From NCBI GenBank assembly GCA_015680685.1, contig MNCI01016507.1, positions 79,111 through 143,110 on the forward strand: a DNA stretch of 64,000 nt, written 5' to 3'. Every line of letters starts with the position of its first letter. Position 1 is the stretch's first letter. The stretch is from Gnetum montanum. Taxonomy: Eukaryota; Streptophyta; Gnetopsida; Gnetales; Gnetaceae. The notes under the pieces were generated by a model, which ran no database searches, was not told where the DNA came from, and saw only the letters and a program-made list of their open reading frames with translations. The translations under genes were made by a program, and so were the position numbers. Shown piece after piece: positions 44,061 to 56,869 of this stretch.

Positions 44061-46830
44061 GGGATGTGTTCTTTTGCTTTAGAGACTATTTGACCTACTT
44101 CATGGCATTGAGGAAGTACTTGTTATTAGTTTTCATCTTCTTGTTCTTATGGTTCTTTACTTCCTTCATGTCTCCCAAGATGCAAACTCCATGTTTCAAT
44201 TATTGTGGCTTGGCTTTCTTTCCATTTCCTTGTGGTTTAAGGTCCTCTCATGATTTACTAGTTGAAGCAACCTAAGCATTAGAGCTCACTGGAATGGATA
44301 TGATGGGATTGGGCTTTAGTGGATCCACTTCCTTTCATGTCTTGTCCTAATTTTTATCCTTGTTCTTAGGCTTTGGTGGAAGCTTCTTATGTTGTTTTCT
44401 TATTGATTTTTTGTTATTATTATTTCTTGGTTAGGAAGAAGCCACTACATTAATTACTATGGAAGGATGTTATTTGACTATAACCATTGAGTTGGTTTTA
44501 ATAGGAGAGATCACCTTGCTCACAAAAGGATCCTTGGAAGGTGTAGGTGATGGTATCCTTACAATAAAAGGGGACCTTGAGCTAGTTGAAGCTAGACAAC
44601 CCTTGTTGTTATGAGGAGGTACATGAATCATAAATGACTCTCATGTAGGTCTAGAGTTGTTATTTACATTGAACGCTACTATAGTTTATGAGCTTTCGTT
44701 GGCATTCAATGGATCCTTGTAGACATGCATGGATTATTTTTATCATTTGACTAACTTAGAGGCATCAAGGACTACATCCCTATTTTCTATCATCTTCTAC
44801 AAGTCATCCTTGAAGGCCAAGCTAAAATTAGTATCATGACCTTGTAGTTGATGATACTGAAAAAATCAATCAAGCCTAAAGTACTTAGGCATCAACAAAT
44901 CATCCTTGGTTTCAAGAGTGGGGTTCTTGGAAACTTCACATAGTCTATCATGCCTCTTGCATGAATTCTAGGTCATTTATTTATAGTGTATTCTCCTACT
45001 CTTGAATAACTAGTTAAGGAGTTTAAATGGTTTTAATGATAGCCTAGTGTCCTTAGACTAGTATTTTCATTCAAGATTGGACCTTGTGTTGCTTTATGTA
45101 GAGGCCAAGATGTTAATGGTTGATTATTCATTGTTGGGGCCTTGGTTAAATTGTTTTTAGATCCCTATGTTAATTTATTATCTTTGTCCATGGTTTCCAC
45201 AGATACATTGTTTTGTCTCTCCTTCTCCTTATCTTTTTCAGTGTGTTAATTCTTATATGCCATGTAGGTGAGGTCATTACTAGCCTCCATGGCATCCTCC
45301 ACATTATTTGTTTGAGAAAATATCTAGCTAAGTGACCACAAGTCTATGTAGTAGAGTTTGAACTTATTGAAGTCATTAACTACCCCCTTGAATATAGTGA
45401 AAGGTGGGTTTTAGCTATGGATTTTGGAATCTCATTAAGAAGAGAATTCTACAATTGTATAAATTTTTGAATAGGCTTAAGTTGTCCTTCCTTAATCCTC
45501 ATTAGTTGGTCAAGAGTCTTATTAGGTTTCAAGTTATACTTGAAATGGTTAGCAAATTATGATATTAAGTTCTTAGGTAATGATATGGATCCTCTTGGTA
45601 GTGTGTGGTACCAATCCAAGGATTTCGTAATAAGGGACATGGGGAATATTTGCATTATATTATGTGGCNGTAATAAGGGACATGGGGAATATTTGCATTA
45701 TATTATGTGGCTATACTTGCAACAACAAACACTCAAAACAAAAAGTAATAAGGTGTACATTAGGATCATCTTTACCACTTTACTTTATGAATTGAGGTAT
45801 AGGGATCCCTGATAGAAGAGTTATCTATAGAATAGCAAAATTGATTAGGCCATCTTCATAGAAATCCATGATCTTTACCATCCAATTTGTGGAGGTCTTA
45901 AGCTTATGTAAATCTTCTATAAGATCCTAGATCATTTGGAATGCTTGATCTAGGCCTTGGGGCATCCTAGTAGGCTATGGAATTTGTACAAATGGCTGCA
46001 ATGTCAGTTGGGAGATCTGTTGCCTTACGATAGGTTATGGCATAAAATGGAGAGGCTAGAACGTCATGTTTGTAGGGGGCTAAACACTGAGAAGGAGGTT
46101 GTGGTAGGTTCTTAAGGAACAAAGGGTTCAAAGTGTGTTTGTAACCCTTGGGTTATTTGATATCTCACCATGGGGCCTACTATCATAGAGAAGGGATGAG
46201 TGATGGTGATAACCACTGGTAATGACTAAGTTGACCATGGTTATATGACATATGACATGGATGAGAAAATGGATGTGGTTTGGTGCATTGATTGCACTTG
46301 ATGCACCACTATAATGGGTGCTATCCCAACCATGGTTGAATAGATAGGTGACTATGGTTGAGGGACTTGGCCCATGGAGTAGTTAGGAGAGACTAATGTG
46401 GGAACAGTGGCCTAGGAAGACAATTATTGGAATAGGCTTCCTAAGAAGTTTTTTGATTTGGGCTCTACCTTGAACTAATCTTGTTCCTCATGCTGACCTT
46501 CAAAACTTGATGTTTTGTCTTGCTTATCCATCTTAATTAAGTGAGATAGGATGTGTGTATGTGAATCAAACAATGTTATTTTTTCATATAGGAAAGGAAT
46601 GTATTCCTTCCCATTGTAGTGAATAAGTTCATATTAGCATTTGGACTTTTCCTCCATCTACAAAATGAGCAAGGTCACTTGGAACTTGGCATAGATGAAA
46701 TTATAATAATTTTTAATGATTATTGAAAAATTTAGGCTCTACCTTCTTAGCCTAAGTGACTACCTACATTCAACCACAACAAGGTCTTTAGGATCATAGA
46801 CCCTCACAACATCTTAATTAGATGCCATAT
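44061..46830 (-). pseudogene. Element E gag relic
   Basis: From about 45850 the minus strand reads KDDPNVHLITF, then LPRGSISLPKNLIS, FANHFKYNLKPNKTLDQLMRIKEGQ and IQKFIQLWNSLL (about 45600-45440). This is the same gag core as B 17214-17692. A knuckle-like YHQLQGHDTNF lies near 44850 with KMIENRDV after it. No open frame above about 65 codons survives on this strand. The plus-strand frame at 45540-45812 is a shadow crossing an artefact. The N-terminal part (46000-46830) is Gln/Pro/Tyr-rich and weak. Confidence 0.65.
45627..45711. other. Probable assembly artefact: single N between exact 42-bp repeats
   Basis: 45627-45668 and 45670-45711 are identical, separated by N at 45669. The pattern is the same as at 15155-15238. 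The true gag sequence probably has one copy. Confidence 0.85.
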
Positions 46831-47880
46831 TGGTTAGGCTAAGAGGCAAGATGGTTGATTAGCTAAACAACATGTTTACTAGTTTTAAAATTAATTTAAT
46901 AAACTTTATATTTAATTTTTTTAAATAAAAATTCTAGCAAGTGAAATTGTTCAAGGTGCAAAGCTATTATGGCTAGAAAATGATGTAAACTACAACTATA
47001 GGTGTGATGCAAGTTGTAGTAGTGATGTATACCATACTTGGAAAAACACAAATGTTGCAGATGTGTTAAAAGTACCAACTATGCTGGCTTCACTAGCAAG
47101 GTCTACTCTATGTGGTAGAGAGAAAATGATTATCTAGTTTAGCTAGACTATGCTACTGAAACCTCCTCTTGAAAAAGATGCACAGGATTTAGAAAGGTAA
47201 ATGAAAAGTATTGGTTTTCCATGTACTACACTGGGGTGTTTGGGAGGACTATGCTAGCCTCCCAATCCAAATTTCATAGCAACAAGTTTTATATTGGTGT
47301 GTAGTCAATTATTGTATTGGCCAACCAACTATGCTGGAGAAGTTGATGGGAAATGGATTTTTTTTCTTTTTTTGCTTGCTAAATCAGGCTAGGAATCTTT
47401 CCATCATAAAGGATGTATGGTTTGAAAAATCATGTGTAAGAATTTTGGCTTTTCCAAGAACTACGTTGGAGCCTTGGTCATATGTATGGTAGTTCTTTCA
47501 TAGAATTTCATAGTGGATGAATTTGGGTTTATTAATGGACCTACATTGGCCCCTAGACTCTAAAAATAATTTCCAATTATCAAAATTTGTAGTTTTTCAA
47601 TGTAAACTACTTTGACTTTAAAGAACCTAGCAACTACTATGAGAATGCAATAGAAACCCAAATCACCTATCATAACTACACTAGGTGTTATGGGTAGGGA
47701 TTTGAACACCAATGTTGGTTTATTATTAAATTTTTGTAGGTTTATATAATTTCAAAATGTAAAAGACTTGGTATTTGAAAAAGGTTTTGAAAACTAGTTG
47801 GAAAAGGTTTTGAAAATTAATTAGAAAAGATTTTGAAAATTGGTTGGAAAATGCTTTTTGGTCTAAGAATTTGGGTGAAG
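46831..47880 (-). other. Element E leader, with a 23-bp triple repeat
   Basis: Non-coding. Scattered ACTATGCTGG/ACTATGCTAG motifs (47085-47340) recall those in E's own LTR. Three adjacent 23-bp units (GGTTTTGAAAACTAGTTGG plus four A's, and variants) fill 47783-47851 close to the primer-binding site. Confidence 0.5.
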
Positions 47881-47898
47881 GCCCACCATCTAGTGTTA
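47881..47898 (-). other. Primer-binding site of element E
   Basis: The minus strand reads TAACACTAGATGGTGGGC, matching the A and B sites at most positions. It is separated from the LTR end by seven bases, most of them T. Confidence 0.5.
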
Positions 47899-47905
47899 GA
47901 AAAAC

Positions 47906-49325
47906 TATTACATCTAAAAAGTTTGATTGCTATAGAAAAATTGAAGATCTCATATGTGGAAATAATTTTTGACCTTGAATCCTAAGGGCCTCCAAGAAAG
48001 AGAATTCAAGATACCTTGGATGGTCAAACCAATCACCCAAGAACTTAAAAAATGTAAATGGAAAAAATAGATTTTTAAATTCAATAGAAAATAAACATAA
48101 AATTAAACTTGGAATAAAATTTGCACTACAAATGAACTGACAAACTTTATTAAAATAGCAAAAAATTCTTAAAGTATAAAACTCAAGGAGTACAAATTAT
48201 CTTCTCAAATGCACAAGAAGATTTTTTGAACAGATCTTGAAGAGTATTGGAGCTGGTAGGTTGTATTATGTAGTCAAACTTCATGATTTAGGTACTTCCC
48301 AACTCTAATTGTCAAAAGCCTCTTACTAGCTTTCACTTGAATCTACAACTTTGGTGGGCAAAAATGATGTATGTGGTGGCATTTAACTTTTATGGTAATT
48401 GGACTATGCTAAGAGTCTCTAGTGCTCAGGTATATGCTATATTACTCCAAAAGCATTGGAAGTATTGAATGGATTTTAGATGCTCAAGGTTGCTAAGGTA
48501 GTAAGATTGCAAAAATGTTTAGAATGTAAATGAAGTGTTCAACTTTGGCTTTTATAGGCTTTGAAATTGCCAAATTTAGGCTACAAATTTCTACCATGAT
48601 TACTAATAGATTGATGCTATATGTAAGTGTTGTAGGCCATAATCCCTAGTGTAGTTAACCATCTATGGTAAGTTTTGACACCCATGGGTCATCAAAATCG
48701 CACTAGATACTAAAAATAGAAAATAGACTTTTATGCCTATGCTAGCTTCACCTCAACTATGCTAGCCATGGACAGCCATGCTGACATTTTTAGAATTCGT
48801 TGGAAATTATGGTGACTATGCTAGCCATGTGAATACTACTGAAAATCTGAGATGACTATGCTAGCCTTGTTACAACTGCTTGGAATTGTTGCAACTATGT
48901 TGGGAATTGCTAGGTAATTGAAAATCCAACATCACCAATGTTGGCCTTGCAATATCCATGCTAGGTTTTGTGACACCTACACTAGGAATTATTGGGAAAT
49001 GAAAAATCTAACACCATCAACATTGGGTATAGGTGTCTCAAACATAGTTGAGGCCATACCCCCACAAATACCCATGAAAATGCAAAATTTGGTAGTCCCT
49101 AAGGCATTTTTAGCCTTCCCAAGCCCATATATAAACATAGCATTTCCTTTTCCACTTGGGAAGTGAGGAATTAGCCACTTATGTAGCACTTTTCAACCTC
49201 AAAAAGTTAAAGCATGCTTGATTTTAGCTCATGGGACACAAACCTTACATTTACAATAAGATCTTGCCTCAAGTTTAGTGGTGAAAGTTACAAGTCACAA
49301 CATAAATTTTCTAGATGGTGTTTTA
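47906..49325 (-). repeat. Element E 5' LTR, intact copy
   Basis: It starts TAAAACACCATC on the minus strand (TG decayed to TA) and is 1420 bases long. It pairs with the split copy 6927-7788 plus 27745-28278. The TATA box is at 48549-48556. U3 (48557-49325) holds repeated GACTATGCTAGCCATG motifs at 48745-48910. Confidence 0.8.
48549..48556 (-). promoter_or_regulatory. TATA box of element E 5' LTR
   Basis: TATAAAAG on the minus strand. The split copy has TATATAAA at the aligned place (near 7640). Confidence 0.45.
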
Positions 49326-49559
49326 AGTAGAATACCTAATATGTTTGGATGTGGTTTCCGTATTAGCTGTCACTATCTTCAAGTAAACCCACACACTATC
49401 TAGATGTAGTATGCTACAATGCTATTTCTATCTCCTATGAAATGTAATGTATATGTATTTTGGATTCTTGATTTATCTACATTCCTTCTTTGGTGTTTTG
49501 GTGGAAAAAGTTTTAGCATTTATTGAGGTCGTTTATGGTAGGTATAATAGGTATTAAAA
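49326..49559. other. Unassigned flank of element E
   Basis: AT-rich, no ORF; nothing recognised. Confidence 0.3.
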
Positions 49560-52500
49560 AGAAATTAAATTTAAATATGAAATATCTCTTAAATGAATTG
49601 AGTCCTAGGTAATGGAGAATGGTAATTATTTCTATCACATTTAATGCTTTCCACTCATAGTCATAGATACATAGTTGGTTAGGATTTGGATGATCCCTAC
49701 ATTATGAATGAGACATTAGTATGGTTGAGCTCCATTAATACATCTATTGAGTTGGGAAATCTTTTAATTAATTCAATGTGGTTGTGCCTACTTAAATATG
49801 TGCTTTAAAAATTAATTCAATTAATATATAAAAAATATAATAAATGTAATGAGACATAGGTGATGGGTGATGGGTATTATGTCTCCATCTTTGTAGACAT
49901 TATTTTATAGATTTTATAACATGAAAAAAATGAATAAAATGAGAGCTTTGTATGGTTTTAATTCATCATTATGTCTAGTGAGTGGATGTGGATTTCGACG
50001 ATGATTGAGTTACACTTATTACTAGAGCTTGATTACTCTAGTAATTAGTGTGGCTAAGTCATCATCAAAGTCAACTTTAAATTATGATCTATAGTTAGAT
50101 GTTTTTAGAAAAATAATTTTCAATTCAATTTATAATTTCAATAAAGTCTATTATTTATATTCTTTATGTTGTCATTGCCTCTTCAATGTGGGATTATGCA
50201 TATGTTGTTATTTATGTCTATTCTATACTTTGTACTTATATATTATTTATGTATGAAGCTTGTGTTCATATAATGGTTTAAAATGTAAGAATCATGAGCA
50301 TAAATACTATGAATCTTACAATGAATTGCAAATATTAATACCACATCTACCAAAAATGAGAGCTTGATTTGGTTGTTCTTCATTACTATGTCTATAGAGT
50401 TGGAATAGATTTTGATGGTGATTGAGTGACAATAATTACAAGAGCTTAATCTTTAGTTATTATTATAGATAAATCACAATTAAAGTCTTCTACAAATCAT
50501 TATCCATAGTTAGATGGTTGTTAACCAAACAAGTTCTCATTCAAATTTTCAATGTAGAAAGTACTCATTTATATAATTTACATTGTCATCACATCCTCCA
50601 TATGGGATTATTGCTATGTAATGGAATTATTTCTATCGTATTCAATTCTATATTTATAGACATTATTTCATATATTTGAAACATGAAAAAATGAATAAAA
50701 TTCGATCTTGTTATGATTCATTACTATGTTTAGTGAGTTGGTGTAGACTTTGATGGGAACTGAGTTGCACCAATGACTAGAGCTTGATCTCTCTAGTAAT
50801 TAGTTTAGCTAAGTCATCACCAAAGTCCACTTCAAATCATGATTAGTAGTTAGATGGTTTTAAACCAAACAAGTTCCTATTCAATTTAGCATTGAAGAAA
50901 AGTGAATCATTTATATTCTTTATGTTGTAATTGCCTCTTCAATGTGGGATTATGCATTCATTGATATGCATTTCTATTATTTACTTTGTCCTAACCTATT
51001 ATTTATGTATGATGCCAGTGGGTGCACACACACACACACAAACAAATCAATTTCTATTTAAGGTGAACAAAACAATAACATTATATAATCTAACAAATTA
51101 AGGGGAAAATATATCGTATACATCATTTATGAAGCTAATCTAATGGAGGTAAAATAAAGAACAAAATAAAGTCATGCATAATATATTCTATAACAAGATA
51201 ACTACTAAAATTTATATTTCTATTTATGAGATTAATCATAAGTAGAGGTTGGTTTGAATTTGAATGATTCCTACATTATAAAATGAGAGCCTGGTATGGA
51301 TGTGCTTCATCAATATGTCTTGTAATTTGGGACATAATTTAAATTAATGCAATGTGATTAGTATAAATATAATTGTTTGAAATATTTTTTCAAGATATTT
51401 AAATGTTAGTTTAAAAAATTAATTCAATTAATATATATGTAAAATATGATAAATGTAATGATACATGGGTTATGGATGATGAGCATTGTGTCTCCATCTT
51501 TCTAGACATTATTTTATAGATACAAGAACATGAAAAAATGAATAGAATGAGAAATTAGTATGGTTGTGCTTCATCACTACATCTAGTGAGTTGGTATGGA
51601 CTTTGATGATGACTAAGTTATACCAATTACTAGAGCTTGATCTTTTTAGTAATTAGTATAGGTTAGTCACCACGAATGTTTGCCTCAAATCATGATTCAT
51701 AGCTAGATGGTTCTTAACCAAACAAGTTTGCATTCAATTTATCATTGCAAAAAGTGATCATTTATATTATTTAGGTTATCACTACCTCTTCAATCTAGAA
51801 TTATGTATACATCATTATTCATTTCTATTCTTTACTTTGTCAGCACCTATTATTTATATATGAAGATAATGTACATATAATAATAGTAAATATCTTTTCA
51901 AGATATTTCTCATTGGTAGAGATACATGAATCACATATAGCTATAAGTTAAATGTTTTTTAAAAAATTAATTTAATTAATATATGTAAAATATGTTAAAT
52001 TTAATGAGACATAGATTATGGATGATGGGAATTATGTATCCATCATTTTAGACATCAATTTATAGAATTAAGAACATGAAAAAATGAATAAAATGAAAGC
52101 TTGATCTAGTTGTACTTAATCACTATGTCTAGTGAGTTGGGCAAACTTTGATGGTGACTAGTTACACCACTTAATAGAGCTTGATCTCTCTAGTAATTAC
52201 TCTAGCTAGGTCACCACCAATGTCCACTTCTAATTATGATCTGTAATTAGGTGGTTTTAAACCAAAAATGTTCTGACTCAAATTATCAATGTAATGAGTA
52301 ATCATTTATATAATTTATATTCTCATCACCTCCTCCTTGTAGGATTATTCAATCATGCTTCTATATGATGTAGTGCTATGATGAAATGTAAGAATCATGA
52401 ACACAAAGACTATGCATCTTACTATGAATTGCAAATATTAATACCACATATACCAAAAATGATAGCTTGGTTTGGTTGTTCTTCATTATTATGTCTACAA

Positions 52501-52850
52501 AGTTAAGGTAGATTTTAATGGTGATTAAGTGACAACCTATACGAGAGCTTAAGCTTTAGTTATTATTATGGTTGAATCACCATCAACGTCTACCAAAAAT
52601 CATTATCCATAGTTATATTCTTGTTAATCAAATAATTTCTCATTCAATTTCTCAATGTAATAAGCATGCATTTATATATTTTATGTTATCATATCCTTAT
52701 CCATTTGGGATCATTCAATCATGCTTAATCTATGATTTATCTAACCTTACTTATGAAAATATAATATCTACTATGATCACCCATAATTATTATGAAATAG
52801 ATGGATTTTATAATTTATGTATGAAGGTTGTGTATATATACTAAGGTTTT
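49560..52850. repeat. Complex tandem array, units 0.33-0.85 kb with a higher-order period near 2.1 kb
   Basis: The motif AGAGCTTGATCTCTCTAGTAATTA recurs in variants at about 50020, 50440, 50775, 51630, 52170 and 52540. Another motif, AGACATTATTTTATAG then AACATGAAAAAATGAATA, recurs at about 49900, 50660, 51510 and 52050. Two long blocks starting AATGTAAGAATCATGA at 50284 and 52387 match over more than 200 bases, giving the 2.1-kb period. A short CA repeat lies at 51025-51040. There are no convincing ORFs. It is satellite-like or the inside of an unrecognised repetitive element. Confidence 0.65.
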
Positions 52851-54448
52851 GGAACATGAAAAAGTGGTTTTGGAGAACCCAGGTTTTAATGTTGACTATT
52901 AAACATGTGCTTGGTGTACCTACATGTTTGCTATTATGATAATTTAACATCAAGCAGTAAAAACATCATCATTTGATAATTTTAATTGAGATTTATGGTA
53001 AATTTGATGTTTAATAAGCATCATGGAAATGACAATGTACATTATCTAAGTAAATTTCTATTCATATTTGTAAAGAAATAACTTGATAAATATCATATGT
53101 TATAATTGGAAATTGTTAATATGGAAATTTTCTAAAGTAAATGATAAGGAAAGCACCTACAAAATGAGAAAATCCCAAATAACATAATACAAAAGATTAT
53201 GAGTTTGGATCCATATAATGTAAATTTAACAACAAAAATAATGAAAATAGTTGTAAACACCATTTATAAAATGATTTTAAAGATAATAGAGAAGGCATCT
53301 TATCTTTAGCCTTAGTCTAGATTTAATTAAATAGGATAAGATATTCTCTTTAAATTTTTCCTAGCCACATCATTACTTGAATAGTGCTATCTATCTAGTG
53401 GAAATGTTATATTTATAGTTTAAATTTAGATTCAATAAATGAATTTTTAACTATAAAAGCATTAGTGTAAAACCATGAACATTTAAAATATACATTTAAT
53501 CCCCTTTTCAAAATTGCCAAATCCTTTTGGAAAAATATTGCATGCTAATTACTCATACTCCACCGTGCTTCTATCATCCATACTCAACCATGAGCTCTTG
53601 CTTACATTGCTCAAAAGTTTATAGGTATTTAATTTTTGAAATTTCCTTTACTCATATGATTACTGGTGCGTTTGGTCACTACCACATAACACAATCTTCT
53701 TAATTTTTTCTCCTAGATTCATCAAAGCTTTGATCAAACTCCATAAAAGGTGTGTATAGTTTGCCTATTCCTTTTATTGAGTTTTAAATTTGGAATTTTA
53801 TGTGCCTATTAGAATGACATAGTGGCCATAATTTCAAAGGTATTGGTCCTAATTTTGAAGGAATTGCTCTAAAATTTTTATAATGTTTTTTTCTTGACCC
53901 AATTTCTCACCTCTAGCTTACTAATGTTTTTAGCATCTATTAGTTAAATTTTGCAACATGCCCTACTTTGATTTTCTAGAATGCCCTAGTTAAATTTCTT
54001 ATATTTGATCATGAGAGTTTTGGTTTTGTTCACACCTCTACAAAGAATGAATGATTCAGGTTTCATTTTCAATTTATGTTCTTGCTTAATATGTATTATT
54101 TATTTATTTTTATGCCATGTCTTAGTTTGATTTCTGGGAATACCCTACTTTTCCTTGCTTGGTTAAAGTACTTGAGAAGGTGAAAAGTTCTAGGAATAAT
54201 AGTTTTCACAAGGTATGAAATACTCCTAATACATTTTACTATTTTTTGTTATTATTTATTTAAAAAAATGTATAAAATGTACAAAAATAAATGATTTTAG
54301 CCTAGCATTGTTAGTGGAATGTTAGTCAATTTCTTAGTGAGTTTGAGTGGGACCCATTAGTTAGTCAGCAAGCAATGATGTTTCCTCCAAACTATAGGTG
54401 GTGACTTTGCCCTTTTAAACCCTCATTGGAAGTAACTTGAATTTATAG
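52851..54448. other. AT-rich sequence without recognisable features
   Basis: No ORF, LTR end or repeat was recognised. Confidence 0.4.
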
Positions 54449-54790
54449 GTCCAATTTTATGTAATTTATTAGGATTGGACATATGTGTATGCTTTAAAGG
54501 AAAATTTTGTCACTATTTTACTTGTATGCTATTTAATCATTTGTAGTGGTGGTATAAAGGGCTAGTTCTAAAGGGGAGTAGTAGTTTCATTTGAGATTAA
54601 TTTTCAAGTCCAATTTTGTGCATTTTACAAGGGCTAGACATATATGTATGCATTAAAGGAAAATTCTTTTACTATTTTACGTGTATCCAATTTAATCATT
54701 TGTTGTGGTGATATAAAGGGTTGATTCTCAATTAGAGTAGTGGTTTGGTTTAAGATTTGATGATCATTTGGAGTGGTGGTATAGGACTAT
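54449..54790. repeat. 159-bp tandem duplication
   Basis: GTCCAATTTTATGTAATTT at 54449 and its variant at 54608 start two copies that match through ATTTAATCATTTGT...GGTATAAAGGG. A partial third copy (TGATCATTTGGAGTGGTGG) follows near 54760. Confidence 0.7.
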
Positions 54791-56869
54791 TTTCTAAGGT
54801 ATTGGATTAGAGATGATTGTCTCAAATACAGTTTTAGTTTGAGATATAGGGATAAGTAAGGGAAAAGAGGTTAGTTTCTCATTCATCTAGGTATTTTTCC
54901 TAGACATAGGAAGATAAAATTAAGTTCAAAAGTTGAAATAGGTAGATGGCTCAAAATTCTTCATGAAGAATGATTATGCTAACTATGCAATAAAAATAGA
55001 TTTGCAAATGAATAGCATAGTTTTTTTCAATGTCCAAAATTGAAGAACAACTAGTATTTTTATTATTATTTCTTTTAACACTCATATCATACATAATAAG
55101 GTCTATTGTCCAGTAGATTCATAGAGTATATAAACCTCAAAAACTTTTAGTTTTAGTAAGGGTCCATATACTTGATAAAATTTTAATTTCAATGAACCCT
55201 ATAGATCTCTTAAACAATGTAAACATACATGATATGAGTTTTAAATAGAGGTTCGTCTTTAACTCTTTTATCTACCCTCATTCTTGGTACAATTTCAGTT
55301 TATGAAATGTCTTGCCATAGTTCTAAGTATCTTATTCTTGAGGCCATAGTCATGATGTTATATATTTTTGCTTCTTGTTTTCAAAGTCTTGTAAATGATG
55401 CATTAACTTTCTATTTTCCATGATTCTTAAACATGATGATAAAATAATTATTGTCTAATTTGGATGCTTTTCATACTTATGTTCCTAGAATAATGTCATG
55501 TATGTATGTACTTTTTGTAGTAGATTTGTTTAATAATTATGTGTTTGGAGCCTAATTAAGCTTCCTAAGAGGAAACTTTTTGTGTTGTTATTAGTTTTGT
55601 TTTTTAAATATTGCTATATATGCATGATTTACTAAAGGGGTACATGTGGAAAAGTGTATAGATTATCATTTATTTCTACCTTACTAGGTTAATTAATGTT
55701 GTGGCATCATTGATTTTCTAAATATGTCTATGAATTTAGGCACCATCATTCTTATCAATTTTAGTGCTTCTATTCCAATTCAATAGTAAAACAAACTATG
55801 TAATTATCTTTGTATGATATTATTTTTATGCTCTAACCAAAATGTAAGGAGAAGTGGGTTCATGTAGTAGTACATTCTCAACTAAGTGTTTTGAGGATCG
55901 AAAAATAAATGAACAAAACAACCCTTACTAGTTATGAGCAACAACCATAAAAATGGTACTCTTTCTTTCTATACACGCAAATTTAAAGTAGAGGGAAAGT
56001 AAGAAATTCATATTGATTTGAAAACAAATAGTTTGATAAAACTTAGAGTAGGCTCTATGAACTTTGAAGGCATAAAATGACATGATTGTTTTCTTTACTA
56101 GTTTGTTTAATTTGGCAATTTTGCATTCAAAATGGTCATTGACTATAATAAATCCACAATGGTCATATTATAAGTAAAATATATTACTTTTACTAGTATG
56201 TTTAAATACTATTTGGTTATTCACATCTCTGTATTATGTTTTGGCATATATTTAGATATATCATATAGCTATACCTCAATGTAAATGTAGTTTTACGTCA
56301 ATTACATATGTAATTGCTTTAGTAGCTCTATTTTCATTAGGGCTAGTATGAACTTATAATTACTAAGAATGTGTCTAACTCAAGTTTTGTATCACAATAA
56401 AAATGATGCTTGATTAGGATGTACTTGTCAAGGAGTACCATGTTATTAAAGAAATGATTTAGTCTTAATTTTGATTTTATTCTATATTCAAATTTATTTC
56501 TAAATAATATGTGGAACTTCACATTATAGATGCTTAAACAATCAATGATGAATAATGTACCTATAGCTTTGTTATAATTGATGTATACTATATATTCCTA
56601 TATTGATGGCTTATTAATGTTTGTATTGCAAATCAATCCCCTCCTTCTATCAAATTATGATTGTTTTTGTTGGCAACCATGGTATGTTAATATTTTATCT
56701 TTTCATGATGGTATTTCTTGTTATCCTTGATTCTTCTTTAATTTGTTTTGAAATGAATTGTTAAAAAGAATAATTAACGATTATATGAAAGACGAAAGAG
56801 AGATTCTTTCTAAAAATTAGCTTTTCATAATATATTTTATCTCAATATCTAAATGTATTTGTACATCAT
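54791..56869. other. AT-rich sequence without recognisable features
   Basis: No ORF above 60 codons and no family motif were seen. Confidence 0.4.

Larger units (their letters stand above)
6927..49325 (-). mobile_element. Element E: decayed Ty3/Gypsy retrotransposon with pol, interrupted twice
   Basis: Read on the minus strand the order is 5' LTR (47906-49325), PBS, leader, gag, protease (43597), an interruption (about 33.4-43.4 kb), RT, RNase H, integrase (to 29736), 3' untranslated region, then a 3' LTR in two pieces (28278-27745 and 7788-6927) separated by element A. The two LTR pieces total about 1396 bases, against 1420 for the intact copy, and align end to end. Protease-RT-RNase H-integrase order and the RT motifs are Ty3/Gypsy; no chromodomain is visible after integrase, which fits the Tat/Athila side of the family. 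Every frame carries stops. I could not see a matching target duplication at the outer ends (CTTGA versus AGTAG). Confidence 0.8.

Noticed and set aside
6922-49330. Target duplication of element E (CTTGA / AGTAG)
   Set aside because: The five bases do not match. Either the left end is off by a few bases or the site has decayed, so none is claimed.
51025-51040. CA microsatellite as a functional element
   Set aside because: Short simple repeat of about eight units; ordinary.
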